The position numbers and the translations under genes were made by a program. This document shows, piece after piece, positions 51,201 to 62,236 of a stretch of DNA of 64,000 bases. The notes under the pieces are model-generated. The model ran no database searches. It saw only the letters and a list, made by a program, of their open reading frames with translations, and was not told the DNA's origin. The stretch's first letter is position 1. Each line of letters opens with the position of its first letter. Source of the DNA: Hybos culiciformis (lineage: Eukaryota; Arthropoda; Insecta; Diptera; Hybotidae). The stretch is from the NCBI GenBank assembly GCA_964007475.1, contig OZ023273.1, forward strand, positions 54,951,834 through 55,015,833. Reading direction: 5' to 3'.

Positions 51201-54200
51201 ATATATGTATTATAAAGTATAAGCAATATGTACATATAAAAATTTCTATTTTATTCAAAAGCAAAAATCTACATAGTCTCTTCTTATAAACTTATTGATG
51301 TTGAATGTTGATTGTAGATTTGTTCTTATTATCCGACCAATCAAAATTATACTACAACATTATATCAATTTCTAATGTATTAATTAACTAATTTGAAATA
51401 AATTTTGTAATCATTTTTAATTTTTTTTTTTTAGATATAGGTACATACTTTTTTGATTTTTGAAGATTAAATGACTGAAAAACAATTAATGTTAGAAATC
51501 AGAAAAATTATAAATTTTTTAATTGATTGATTGCTTATTTATTATATAACATGTACATCAGCCAGGAAGCGTAATCTTTGAAACAGGTTGATAATTATCA
51601 TATCTCTTTGTAAGACATAGTTTAAAGTAAATAAGAAAATCAGTTCTATGTGATTTTGTTACTAGCGAATATCAGTATACCAATAGCCGCAAAATAAGTA
51701 CAAAAAATAATTTCTTTCGGTAATAAAAACAGTTCGTCTAACTGTAACATAATAACAAATAAAGTAATAATCATAATATTCACGACATAGCTTAGTTTAA
51801 ATTGGTCAAAATTTCTTTATGTAAATTTGTTGAAAATTTTAATGCTAGTGAAGTTATGGTTGCGACCAGTGGTTTTGACCAAATATCTAAGACCTTCTTT
51901 TATAAATTAGTCAAAAATGTGGAATGAGTTTGCTTCTTTTATACTTTGTTTTTTCATTAAAAGTGCTTTGTGTCCAACCCCAAACCCAAACCATTTTAAA
52001 GTGAAAATTTCTAATGATTTCTGTATTCTATATATTCAAAAGTTTCAGTAAAAATTTACCCAAAGAAATAAAAAAAAATAAAAAAAATATATCTATATTT
52101 TTATGTTTTTTTTAAAGATAAAGTAACGATTTATGATTTCTAAATTTTGTATTTCAACAGAAAAAAAAAAGTTTTTTTCTTCAGTTAATTATATACAAAA
52201 AGGATAATTTTTTAGTTAAGAAGAATCCTTATTTAATTATTAGGAAAGCAGACTTGCAATTGGTGGATACAACTTAAAAAAAAAACAATTTTTGAATCAA
52301 AAGTTGATTACTCAGAAATTGTTTGCGCGCGGTGTTTCTACTCAGGTTAATAGTGAAGTGAAACACTAAAATTTAATGATGTTGGAAAAATAAATGCCGC
52401 AGCTATAATTTTTGTATATCCCTTAGTATGTATAAAGGTCAAGGTAAACTATAGTCGATGACTTTAGCAATATTGGCTGTTTGTCATAGCATGGAAAAAT
52501 ATCTGTTACTTTTAATTTTTAAGGTATCTGTCAATATAATGATAATAATATTTCATTTTTGGGCAAAGAAATATTTTTTGTAACTTATTCTTAGTTCGAA
52601 AAAAAAAAAAAATAAAACTACAATTTTGGTGTAGAAATTCTTCTACAATTTATTTGCTATAAATTTTCAACCCCTAAACTATTTGTTTTAAATAATATGA
52701 AATTAATTCTAAATTCTCTATGCAAAACGGATAATTCAAACAATTAATCGAAAACAATTGGAAAATTTTAATAGATTTACGAAAGAAACAATCAGATTTA
52801 ATATTCAGTTCTATAGCATTATTATCAGGATGACCTTCAAAATCAGAAAATTACTCTTATTTTAATTTAATTGGCGTCGCTTTGATATTAATTCACTATG
52901 TACAGGTTAACCATATGATAAATAAATAAATTTGCATCTCAAATGTCAGTCACCACAAATAACAAAAAAAAAATTATGTAAGGAAAAATGTTAAAAAAAA
53001 ATCGATTCAGTAGCTGAATTTTTTCTTCAAAATTTAGACACTAAAATTTTAGGGTTTGTGGTGTATCTGTGTTTTTCTTACCTAATTAAGATTGTAGTAA
53101 AGAAATAAGAAATGTTGAGGCAGTGCTCTGATATAAAATTAGTCTAATAAAATAACGCCAATATTGTAATAATACTAAACCGATAGCGACGATATATGAA
53201 ATATATGCCCCAATAGCTTAAAACTATCTTCTTTCCATTAATTTGCATTTTAAGTATGTCATTAATAAATTTTATAACTTATATGCAAATGAACAAAGAA
53301 AACACTACCACTACATTGGCTGGGAATTTTGATTGTCAAAAATTCGCAAAATATTTTATTCTCATAAGTTTTTAGAGAAATAATTATACGCTTTTGCATA
53401 AATAAGTAAATTTTTAAAAGTTTAAATACAATTAAATTGAAATTTCAAGTGCATCTTAAGTAGATTCAAATAATAAGCCAAATCACTTTATTTAGCATAT
53501 AAAAAGAAAAAAAAAAATTGTTAAACAGTAGTCAGGCACAGTAAGGATTATGTTATAATTTTTCTTTTGATATAAATTCTTTAACAATTGGTACTTTGTT
53601 TTTTTTTTTCCTTAGTTTACTTCGTATAAAAACAGAAGTCCTATCAAATTTCAGTCAAAAAGAAAAAATCTTAATCACACTTCATTGAATTTCGCGTACT
53701 TTCCACATCGCGGCATTTAATTAATTTTAACGTTTTTTTTTTTATATAAATATATTGGTTCAATGCTGTTGGTCTTTTTGTTAAGAATGACATATGCTGT
53801 TGTATACCAAGTTAATTACTGAGAATTCTGCCACCAAGAATTCATTTTTTGTCGTGAATAATAATTATAATAAATAAATATCTTACATATTATTAAAAGA
53901 TTAAAACCTAAATCGATTGATGACAACAATTTATTCAATAAATTAATAAATTAGAAGAAAACAAAATTGAAGATAGGCTCTGGAATAAAATTGAGATGTA
54001 CAGAGATATGTGGATACATAATACATGATTCAAAAAAGTCATCATCACCGGGTATCTGATTTTTATCTACCTAACCCATTTTCTGTATTTTAGTGTAAAA
54101 GTGATTTCCTAAAAATTGGTTTAATAAAGAAATATTTCTAGATAATGAGCATCTTTCACAAAAAAATATAGTATATATGATTAAATTATTATTTAATGTA

Positions 54201-54395
54201 ATATTGATGTTAAACAAAAATTAAAACTATAATTCAATTAAAAAGAAACAAAATTTATACATTTTCTTTATGTAATACGGTCATTAGTAAAAAAATGGAT
54301 TTCCGTGAAGATTGGTATAAGAGTTGATGTCATAAAAAGTGGGTACACAAACAGAGAGCAATATTATAAAAAATAAAAAAATATTCCAGAAATAC
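45272..54395. other. AT-rich non-coding stretch, extreme low complexity at 46000-49100
   Basis: No supported gene. Positions 46000-49100 are dominated by A and T runs and TATATA tracts, with a (TTA)n array near 47393-47420 and a TA array near 48867-48887. GC-raised patches at 49840-49910 and 52320-52480 have no recognisable content. Open frames of 60-102 codons are low-complexity. Confidence 0.4.
49745..49777. repeat. 16-bp palindrome with 1-bp spacer
   Basis: ATATCTATTCATATGA (49745-49760) and its exact inverse (49762-49777) are separated by a single A. Confidence 0.85.
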
Positions 54396-54651
54396 TTTTA
54401 ATGTGCATGTGATCGGTAAGTTGTATTTATAATCGTAAATTTAGCTCGGTAAATGGTATATTACATGCGTCAATACACATGTAATTATTTAATTAAGTAA
54501 ATTTTATTTATATTCTCCGTATTAAATAAATTTTATTTACTGTCTTCATTTTGAACTTTTGTTTATTGATTGCAACTACCTCTCACATGCACATTAAAAC
54601 AGTATACAAAACATGTTAATAAAATTTGTTATACAGCTCGTTGTGTATATA
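54396..54651 (-). repeat. Palindromic dispersed repeat, copy B, part 1
   Basis: This part is inverse to copy A. It has perfect 17-bp inverted ends TTTTAATGTGCATGTGA (54396-54412) and TCACATGCACATTAAAA (54583-54599), followed by the start of the palindromic part (54600-54651). It is interrupted at 54651 by a hAT element and continues at 55601. It lacks the 31-33 bp minisatellite present in copy A. Confidence 0.8.
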
Positions 54652-55600
54652 CAGTGGTACGGATTTTTTTTATAATTTTTTCATTTTTTATAATGTTATA
54701 AAAACATTTATTTTTTATATCTAGTCAAAAATAATCGATTGGCCTCTTAAACTTAGTTTCTATCTATGGTATTTTAAAAGTTTTCACTGACGTTCCAGGC
54801 TGAAGTTCCAGAATTTCAGTTGACCTGGGGATAGCACTAAGCTCAGATTGAATAATGTTATTAAGAGTAGCTGCATACTGAGCTTCAATCAATTTATTTT
54901 GATTAGGACCAGGCTGAGTTTCAACAGTTTCATTTCTGGTTCCAGTTTTACTACATTTTGATGCAGAAATGAAAAAAAATCATCCAAATTTGGTTATATC
55001 TTCATATTTGTATAAATTGCGAAATGTCTAATTTTATAAAATTTAAATACATAATAATGTCTTTATGGGAATTACTTCTTTACCTCTATTTAATATGTCT
55101 TAAAAAACTAATATGAGAAGAACTTATTTAAATTAATTTACTGTGAATACGATTAGATTTTCGAATCAGCATCAGCAAAAATGCAAACCACATAGATCAA
55201 AATTTACCAATTTTTTCAAATAAAAATCAGTACTACGCTTCAGTTTAAATTTTAATTTATGTTAGTATACAAATCATTACATTTAATTTGAATGTTGAAT
55301 TCTAGTGAGACTTCGTGAATTAGAAAAATGCGATGCCTAGACAACAACCATTTGTGTATTTTGGAAAATAAACTTAAAAATAAAAAAATAAAAAACTTGA
55401 GCCTATTTCTATATTTTTTTCAAAAAATATACGACAGAAATATTTTAATTTCGAAGTTATTTTCATTTTATCAGAGATAACCAACCATTTTCATTGTATT
55501 GTCCAAAATCTTATTTAAAGTGAAATTCGGGTTATTTTTAATTAATGAAACTAGCTTTAGCAACCGGTACGGAGTTGTTACTCTTTTTTAGCAACCACTG
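54652..55600. mobile_element. Non-autonomous hAT element, 949 bp, nested in a repeat
   Basis: The ends are CAGTGGTACGG (54652) and the inverse of CAGTGGTTGCTAAAAAAGAG (right end at 55600). It is flanked by a perfect 8-bp duplication, TGTATATA, at 54644-54651 and 55601-55608. Removing the element and one duplication restores a continuous match to the uninterrupted repeat copy at 44731-45271, which independently confirms both boundaries. A G+C-richer minus-strand frame lies near its left end (54764-54979) and is listed separately. No hAT transposase motifs are visible. Confidence 0.9.
54764..54979 (-). CDS. Coding-like segment inside the hAT element
   Basis: The minus-strand frame is open for 71 codons to TAG at 54764-54766 and has a composition unlike the surrounding chance frames: few Lys/Phe/Ile runs, and ETQPGPNQNKLIEAQYAATL followed by SELSAIPRSTEILELQPGTS. 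Just upstream a T-rich tract ends in an AG (ATGTAG), so it could be a terminal exon of a longer product. It is not recognisable as hAT transposase. It could be the tail of an element-encoded protein or a captured host exon; sequence alone does not decide. Confidence 0.3.
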   Translation of the reverse strand, partial: FFFISASKCSKTGTRNETVETQPGPNQNKLIEAQYAATLNNIIQSELSAIPRSTEILELQPGTSVKTFKIP

Positions 55601-55696
55601 TGTATATACACAAAAATACATAGACACTTGTCAATATTATGTGTGCTTTTGTGTACTTGTTGTAATAACAAATTTTCTTAACATGTGTTGTAATCT
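55601..55696 (-). repeat. Palindromic dispersed repeat, copy B, part 2
   Basis: This continues copy B beyond the hAT insertion: ACACAAAAATACATAGACAC, then a shortened palindrome centre and the other arm, ending in AATCTACTATT shared with the outer edge of copy A (44731-44742, inverse). The palindrome centre is shorter than in copy A. Confidence 0.75.
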
Positions 55697-57115
55697 ACTA
55701 TTAATAGAAATGTTGGAAACTGGCTTTTTTTTTTTTTTTTCTATTTTCGTTTTGATGTTTTTTCAACTATATTACATACAATTGACATTATTCAAAAATT
55801 ATTTCGATTATTATGAATAGACACACACACATGTATATACATAAATATTGTTAACATGTAAATAACGATTAAGTACATAAAAACATTAATTGGTACAAGA
55901 AAATTGATAGTATTAAGATATAGTCGATTTTTTTTTAAAACACATATTTCTCCATTATTTTCACCAAATACAATATAAATTTTAGTGCAGACAAATTTTT
56001 ATTGCAAGCTATCAATCAAGATAGAATTTTTTTGGCAACAGTAGCTTAAAAAACTGATATTATTTCTCAGGGCTGCTTTTGTGCAAACATATGAAGAAAT
56101 CAAATAAAAAGATTAAAAAAAAATTATTTGATAAACGGTTCTAAAAAGATTCTGAACTTATTGTATCCGTAGTTTTCTTTAGTGTTGTAGGTTTAGGTTT
56201 TCAGAGAAACTTTTTGACAAATATGTTTATGAGCTTTACTTTGCTTGTTATCATAAGCCTCAATTGTACCTCCTATTTTTGTAACAATTCGCGGAAATAA
56301 ATTATTAATTAATAATTTATAGTGCATCTGTTGTATGTACGCAATAATTACATATATCAAATAAACAAAACTCGTCAAAATTTAAAAAAAAAATCCTAAT
56401 CACTATAAAAAATAAGTATTGATGATTTCTAAATTGATTTTACTTTGAATTGATTTTACTTATTTTAAAAGATAGCCCCGAATTCCTATTAATTTGGTAT
56501 CTGTGGAAGTTTTGAAAATTAAACACAAAAATTTAAAAATAATTAGAAAAAATTTCAGATATTAGAATTATAGTAAATTTTTCTTCTCCTTGGGTTGTTA
56601 CATACAAATTGATTATAAATTTACATATATTATTTTATATAAATTATAACAATATTGCCATATTAAACTATAAATGACAGTTCTGTTTGGCTGAATTTTT
56701 CTCTAAGAGTGCATATAATTTTCTTTATTTGTAATTTGCTGCAACAATAATTTATTAAATTAAGAGCACGCGATTTTTATTATTACTTCAATTCGAGTCC
56801 AATAAAATTATAATTTTTTTTTTAAATGTAACTCTTTTATTTTTTTACAAAATAATTATATTATATATTTTATTTATATAAAAATAGAATCAATGAATTT
56901 TTATGCATACAAAAAGCTTCATATAACTATAAGAGATATTATATATACATACGAGATTCATTTTTCTTTTTTCCATGAATTTGTTCCAAATAGGTTGATG
57001 AATCAGGAACAAAAATATCTAAATTTTTTTTTTTTTTCAATTTTTTTTTTTTTCTTAAGTGGCGAATTCTAAGGCATGCATCTTTTTATATATATATATA
57101 TTTTTTTCCTACATT
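55697..57115. other. AT-rich non-coding stretch
   Basis: No supported gene. Poly(T) runs lie at 57026-57055 and a TA array near 57088-57104. Confidence 0.4.
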
Positions 57116-57160
57116 TTAAAGATAAAGATACTGCATAGCGTCAGCTCCACTTTGTGAATC
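57116..57160 (-). CDS. Candidate terminal exon, unidentified
   Basis: On the minus strand a very long pyrimidine tract (nearly all T, some 25 nt) leads to TTCTATCAAG. It is followed by 14 codons (DSQSGADAMQYLYL) and TAA at 57118-57116. The acceptor is among the strongest in the window and the exon is GC-elevated. Its brevity means chance cannot be excluded, and no upstream exon is identified. Confidence 0.2.
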   Translation of the reverse strand, partial: DSQSGADAMQYLYL

Positions 57161-57528
57161 CTTGATAGAAAAAAAAAAAAAAAGAAAAAAAAAGCAAAAC
57201 AGAAATATTCATTTTTATGCACATACAGTAGGAATTGTGCACACATATGATTTTTCGCGTTTTTCTTTTCTATCGTGTCAAGCATGTATATTTATAGTGT
57301 GCATTTGTGCACTAAAAAAAATTATTATAATTGCGATTATTTTGGTTAGAAGTAATAATAATCAGAAAATATTAAAAATATAGTTTTCACTTAATAAAAT
57401 ATAGGTATCCTGACACTCAAAAGAGATTGTGTATTAAAATGTTGCTCACGGAACTTCTAGATTGACTTATGACTTATTGAGAAACTGCAAATTATTCAAT
57501 TCGAATACTATATAAATTGGGATCCGGT

Positions 57529-57678
57529 CAATTCGTCGTAAGCAATTCGTCGTAAATCAATTCGTCGTAAGCAATTAATCGTAAAACAATTCATCGTAAG
57601 AACAATTCGTCGTAAATCAATTCATCGTAAGAACAATTCATCGTAAATCAATTCATCGTAAATCAATTCATCGTAAAT
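57529..57678 (+). repeat. Foldback terminal array, left, copy 1 (10 units of 14-16 bp)
   Basis: Ten direct units of the form CAATTCRTCGTAA plus 1-3 bases. The first three units carry CGTCG; most inner units carry CATCG. The array is preceded by GGATCCGGT and is the inverse of the array at the right end (59129-59239), as in foldback-type terminal repeats. Confidence 0.9.
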
Positions 57679-57794
57679 AAATTAATTCGCATATTTGTAT
57701 CTTAAACAATTTTAATTCATTATTTTGCTACACTCTTAGGTAGCAAAAAAAACAAATAAACAAAGGTTAAAACTTTATATTAAGAGCAACCGTT

Positions 57795-58068
57795 TCAAAA
57801 ATCAATTTTGTCCATTGTTTCGTATTGCTCAACAATTTTCTCGATTCTCTTCCAGGCATCTAAATATTTTTTTGGTTGGTTGTCCACTATCTATTTCGGC
57901 CATTAACTGTACGTAAATAAGCTCATTTCGTCCTTGCTCTATTTTTAGATTTTCAAAAAACTTCCAAATAGAAGGATGGTTTTCGTGCACTAATTCTGTA
58001 AAACCGCGATGCCACCCTTCCATTTGATTATTGGTTTTGGGTAAATCTAAGTTGAAATGAACGTTCTA
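57795..58068 (-). pseudogene. MULE transposase C-terminal fragment, copy 1, frameshifted
   Basis: The minus-strand frame reads LPKTNNQMEGWHRGF, HPSIWKFFENLKIEQ and PTKKIF. After a one-base frame change within the A-rich run it continues DAWKRIEKIVEQYETMDKID before TGA at 57797-57795. The order TNNxxEGWHRxF, HPSIWKFxExLKxEQ, KY.D...RI..IV..Y....IDFL matches the C-terminal region of MULE-type transposase proteins common in insect genomes (recalled, not searched). The catalytic N-terminal and central parts are absent, so no active enzyme can be made from this copy. Confidence 0.7.
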
Positions 58069-58191
58069 CCATTTCATTGGAAATAAAATTATTTTCAAAA
58101 GTAAATTAATAACTTCAATCTAAAGCTGACTTAAAGTTCCGTCGCTGGAACAAATTATTCAATTCGAATACTATATAAATTGGGATCCGGT

Positions 58192-58341
58192 CAATTCGTC
58201 GTAAGCAATTCGTCGTAAATCAATTCGTCGTAAGCAATTAATCGTAAAACAATTCATCGTAAGAACAATTCGTCGTAAATCAATTCATCGTAAGAACAAT
58301 TCATCGTAAATCAATTCATCGTAAATCAATTCATCGTAAAT
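58192..58341 (+). repeat. Foldback terminal array, copy 2
   Basis: This is the same ten-unit array as 57529-57678, displaced by exactly 663 bp as part of the tandem duplication. Confidence 0.9.
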
Positions 58342-58457
58342 AAATTAATTCGCATATTTGTATCTTAAACAATTTTAATTCATTATTTTGCTACACTCTT
58401 AGGTAGCAAAAAAAACAAATAAACAAAGGTTAAAACTTTATATTAAGAGCAACCGTT

Positions 58458-58731
58458 TCAAAAATCAATTTTGTCCATTGTTTCGTATTGCTCAACAATT
58501 TTCTCGATTCTCTTCCAGGCATCTAAATATTTTTTTGGTTGGTTGTCCACTATCTATTTCGGCCATTAACTGTACGTAAATAAGCTCATTTCGTCCTTGC
58601 TCTATTTTTAGATTTTCAAAAAACTTCCAAATAGAAGGATGGTTTTCGTGCACTAATTCTGTAAAACCGCGATGCCACCCTTCCATTTGATTATTGGTTT
58701 TGGGTAAATCTAAGTTGAAATGAACGTTCTA
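58458..58731 (-). pseudogene. MULE transposase C-terminal fragment, copy 2, frameshifted
   Basis: This is identical to the fragment at 57795-58068, including the frameshift, so the frameshift predates the tandem duplication. Confidence 0.7.
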
Positions 58732-58900
58732 CCATTTCATTGGAAATAAAATTATTTTCAAAAGTAAATTAATAACTTCAATCTAAAGCTGACTTAAAGT
58801 TCCGTCGCTGGAACAATGCACTAAAATAATAATCACGGAGACCATCGTCAGATATTTATATCCGAGGAGAGCTGATACTTGGCAGTGGGTGTTGAAGGCC

Positions 58901-59128
58901 TTCATCGTAAATCAATTCATCGTAAAGCAATTCATCGTAAAGCAATTCATCGTAAACCAATTCATCGTAAGCAAACGCCTTTTTGAGCCGTGGAGAGCTG
59001 ATGCGTGGCGGTGCGCACCGCCACGCATCAGCTCTCCACGGCTCAAAAAGGCGTTTGCTTACGATGAATTGGTTTACGATGAATTGCTTTACGATGAATT
59101 GCTTTACGATGAATTGATTTACGATGAA
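58901..59128. repeat. Perfect palindrome, 114-bp arms, no spacer
   Basis: 58901-59014 is the exact inverse of 59015-59128, centred on GTGC/GCAC. Each arm contains five CAATTCATCGTAA-type units and a unique segment (AAACGCCTTTTTGAGCCGTG then GAGAGCTGATGCGTGGCGGT). A degenerate copy of that unique segment (GAGAGCTGATACTTGGCAGT) sits just left at 58867-58886. An 84-codon open frame over this region (58889-59143) is a by-product of the repeats and not a gene. Confidence 0.9.
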
Positions 59129-59239
59129 TTGCTCTTACGATGAATTGATTTACGATGAATTGCTCTTACGATGAATTGCTTTACGATGAACTGCTTACGA
59201 TGAATTGCTTTACGACGAATTGTTTACGACGAATTGTCC
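59129..59239 (-). repeat. Foldback terminal array, right end
   Basis: Further units of the inverse form TTACGATGAATTG continue from the palindrome to 59239. The last two carry CGACG and end GACGAATTGTCC, the inverse of the left terminus GGTCAATTCGTCG with one mismatch. Confidence 0.85.
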
Positions 59240-61883
59240 GTGTATCAAATAAATTAATATTCATACAATTATTATGAATTATTATTATGTATAGTATAAA
59301 TCAATTTATTCATGTTGTTCGAAGATTTTAAGATTTTGTTTCATCAAGCCAATATGGCTATTATAATGTTGAGAAGTTTTATTTTAACAATTATTACCAG
59401 AAAAAGTTTTGAAATAAAATAGCTCCTTGAAGACCATTCAGACGATTTTTATAGCTTCGACGGATGTAGAAATTCAAAAAAGTACATCAAAATCCAGAAC
59501 GAAACATGTTTAGGGCCTAAACAATGCTTATTTGGTTTAATCTGAACAATTTGTCAAACATTATAAAAAAAGATCTATTAAATTTTTTAAAGTGTATTTT
59601 ACATAAAAATAATAATATACATAGAATATCTCTTTCCATTATTTTGGTGGCATCATTTTATTTATCACTGCAATTGTAGCAGCAGCAAAACTCTAAAACT
59701 ATTCCGCTGAGATATAATATTTTTATTTTTTTGGTGTTCAAATCAGCAATATACAGATTTTTTTTCTCCTTTTTTCTTTTAATATTTTTCTTTACGTTTT
59801 TCTTGAATACATGATGTGGACTATAGGAAAAATTGCATATTATAAGAATTTTTATTTTATTTATATATACATGTATATTTTTTCGGAGATGCTGATGCAT
59901 CATGGGAACACCTTATCGTGTGATATAAAGCGAATTTATATTCCGTTTCCGTCGATCGATTTTCTTTTTCTTCTTTCTATTTTTCATAAATATAGCGCTT
60001 TAGGTTTATATGTAAAAAAAAATGTATACAAATATATACACATATACAATATTATACTTTTTTTTGCAATGCTCCATGTATAGAAAATAGTATGAGTTTC
60101 TTGACATATGGCGCCTTATGGTCATTTTCAATAATAAAAAAAGCACATTAAAATTAAAGAAAAAAAATTTTTTTTTTATAATAAGATATATGCAAATAAT
60201 ATTCATCTGCAGCTGAAAGTGCCATCCTTGAGCGCAACATAAAAAAAAAAAATAAGTTGAATAATATTTAATTTTTTATTCAAATAAAATAAATTTCATT
60301 TTTCCCATGTAAATAAAATTGAAAATAAAAATAAATCAAAAATTTTGTGTTGGTACAAACATACTATATTACAATCGCATGTATTACCTCTATACTATGT
60401 TCTTCCACGTATATGTTTTGCAAATTATGTTTCATTTAATCGTTTTATAGTAAAGCTGTATTTTAGGCTTATAAATTAACAATATGTTGTATATCCAAGT
60501 TTATTTCGAACTTAATTTCAAATTTTCCAAGAAATCCTTTTTCTCTTTGATAGCGGAATTTCGTAACTTTTATAAAATTAAGTTAGTTGAAAAACCTTAA
60601 TTATGCTAAATTCAAATTTTTTGATATTCTAAGGTATACAAAATAATATAAAAACTCATATAAATTCTTTTGAAGTCACTTAATGTCCTTTTTTAGTCAA
60701 CTTCATAAACTTCGTGAATAGTTCAGCTGTTTTCGAAAAACATGACACAAAAACTTTCAAATAATAAAAGTTCTTAGCAATAGATTAGAAGTTTTAAATT
60801 TGCTTTTTGTATATTTTATTTGGGCTGCTTATTGACATTACAGCATCCAAATTATTGTTTCCTATATAAAAAGAAATAATATTATTAAATTTAAAATTTT
60901 CCTTTGATAAAATCAATAAAATTTTGCATTTAATGATACCCTTTAAAATAATATTGTAGATTTGCGCGCTTTAATAATATTTCTTGGCTACACTGTGCAT
61001 GAATTAAAATTTAAAAATATTTATTCGAAATTGAGTAAAAAAAAGAAAAAATAAAATCGAGGGTAAATTTTATTTTATAGAAAACAGCGAATTTAATAGA
61101 AAATCGCCAAAGGATATAAAATTTATATAAAAAAAAAAAAAAACCGTAAATCTTACATACATAAAATATTTTTTTATTGAAAAAACTCATACACGGCTGA
61201 ATATTTATCTGAAAACATTTCATACACATATGACCATCAAAAAGATGTTGTTAAAGAAAATTCCAAAAAAAAGGGACCTAAGTGGCGCTAAGTTTTTTAT
61301 ATGTGTATGTATGTGTTTGTGTGTAAATATAGATTCAACCCTTAGTTTCTCGCGAAAACTTTCATATATCCCATACATTGATATTGAAGAAAAAGGACAT
61401 TGAAATTCCCTGTAGGCTTTTGAAAATGAAAAATTTCACCACATACAGGGTAATAAAATTTAAATTTTTCTTTCAAACCATTTTTGATTTGAAATAAAAA
61501 AAAACCAATTTAGAATTCGCGTGATTATTTTTTTCAATTGTCTTACAATTTTTAAGCATATTTAAGAGCATATAACGTTTTCAAGATAGTACTATAAGTA
61601 TTTTGAAATAGTAGTTGCAGTTTCAACCGTTTTGCTCAGTTTTCCGAGTTTTTATATATCTCATTTAGAGGTAGTTTTGACACAATTTTTTTGTCATAGT
61701 TGTGTAAAATTAAAAAATTGAAAAAATTGTGTTATTCATTATCTGATGTGTATTATCCGTTCTTGTTCAAAAAATTTGCTATCGGTACTTATTTACGTCC
61801 AGTTTAATTAAATATAAGTATTTAAAGATTCTGTTTCAAGAACGAAGAAGTAACCTTTTTTGTTATCCATAATCGGTCTATAA
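59240..61883. other. AT-rich non-coding stretch
   Basis: No supported gene. A mildly GC-raised patch lies at 59430-59530 and includes a near-palindrome GTTTAGGGCCTAAAC. Open frames of 66-90 codons at 59658-60206 and 61011-61229 are dominated by Lys, Asn, Ile, Tyr and Phe. Confidence 0.4.
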
Positions 61884-62236
61884 ATGTGGTTCGTAGTTCT
61901 CATGTGTGTGGTGAGTCCGAATGCAGATTTAGTATATATGCATAGGTAGATGAATAAAATAATGAATACGACTATTAGCGAATATTATTCTAAAACTTAA
62001 TTAACATTCATATCATTTTGCTAGAACACTCTGTAGTCAAAAAATAGAAGTAAATTTCAACGTAAATGGACAAAATGCTCTTATGTTTTTTTCTTGGACA
62101 TTCTACATATTTATTTAGGGTAAACTTGAAAATAAATTCTTTTCTTTTATTTTTTTTATTTTTTTTGTACTTCTAGTCAGCATCAGCGCAAAATATTGAA
62201 CCCAAATGTAGCGGTGATGGTAGTGTAAACTTATAA
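61884..62236 (+). CDS. Candidate secreted protein gene, 5' exons
   Basis: Exon 1 runs from ATG at 61884 to 61910 (MWFVVLMCV) and ends at a consensus donor GTGAGT. A 266-bp intron ends with a long T-rich tract and TTTGTACTTCTAG (acceptor at 62175-62176). Exon 2 starts in phase 0 with SASAQNIEPKCSGDG. Joined, residues 1-13 form a compact signal peptide (MWFVVLMCVSASA) with an A-x-A cleavage site before QNIEPKCSGDG. Exon 2 either stops at TAA 62234-62236, giving a 28-residue product, or more likely leaves through the donor-like GATG/GTAGTG at 62220 to exons not identified here. A TATA-like TATTTAAAG lies about 60 bp upstream of the ATG. The family is unknown; a short Cys-containing secreted protein is inferred. 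Confidence 0.45.

Larger units (their letters stand above)
57488..58813. repeat. 663-bp tandem duplication
   Basis: 57488-58150 is repeated at 58151-58813, apparently without a single difference. The junction shares the trinucleotide CAA with the sequence after copy 2, a microhomology-type breakpoint. Each copy contains one repeat-unit array and one transposase fragment. Identity implies a very recent duplication or an assembly error. Confidence 0.9.

Noticed and set aside
58889..59143. An 84-codon frame with repeated FIVNQFIVK and YDELLYDEL peptides
   Set aside because: It is a translation of the tandem units on both sides of a perfect palindrome. The two halves are inverse complements, so the protein is incidental.
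57529..59239. Resemblance of the unit arrays to a CRISPR array
   Set aside because: Units are nearly contiguous with 1-3 bp variation and no unique spacers, in an evident eukaryotic context.
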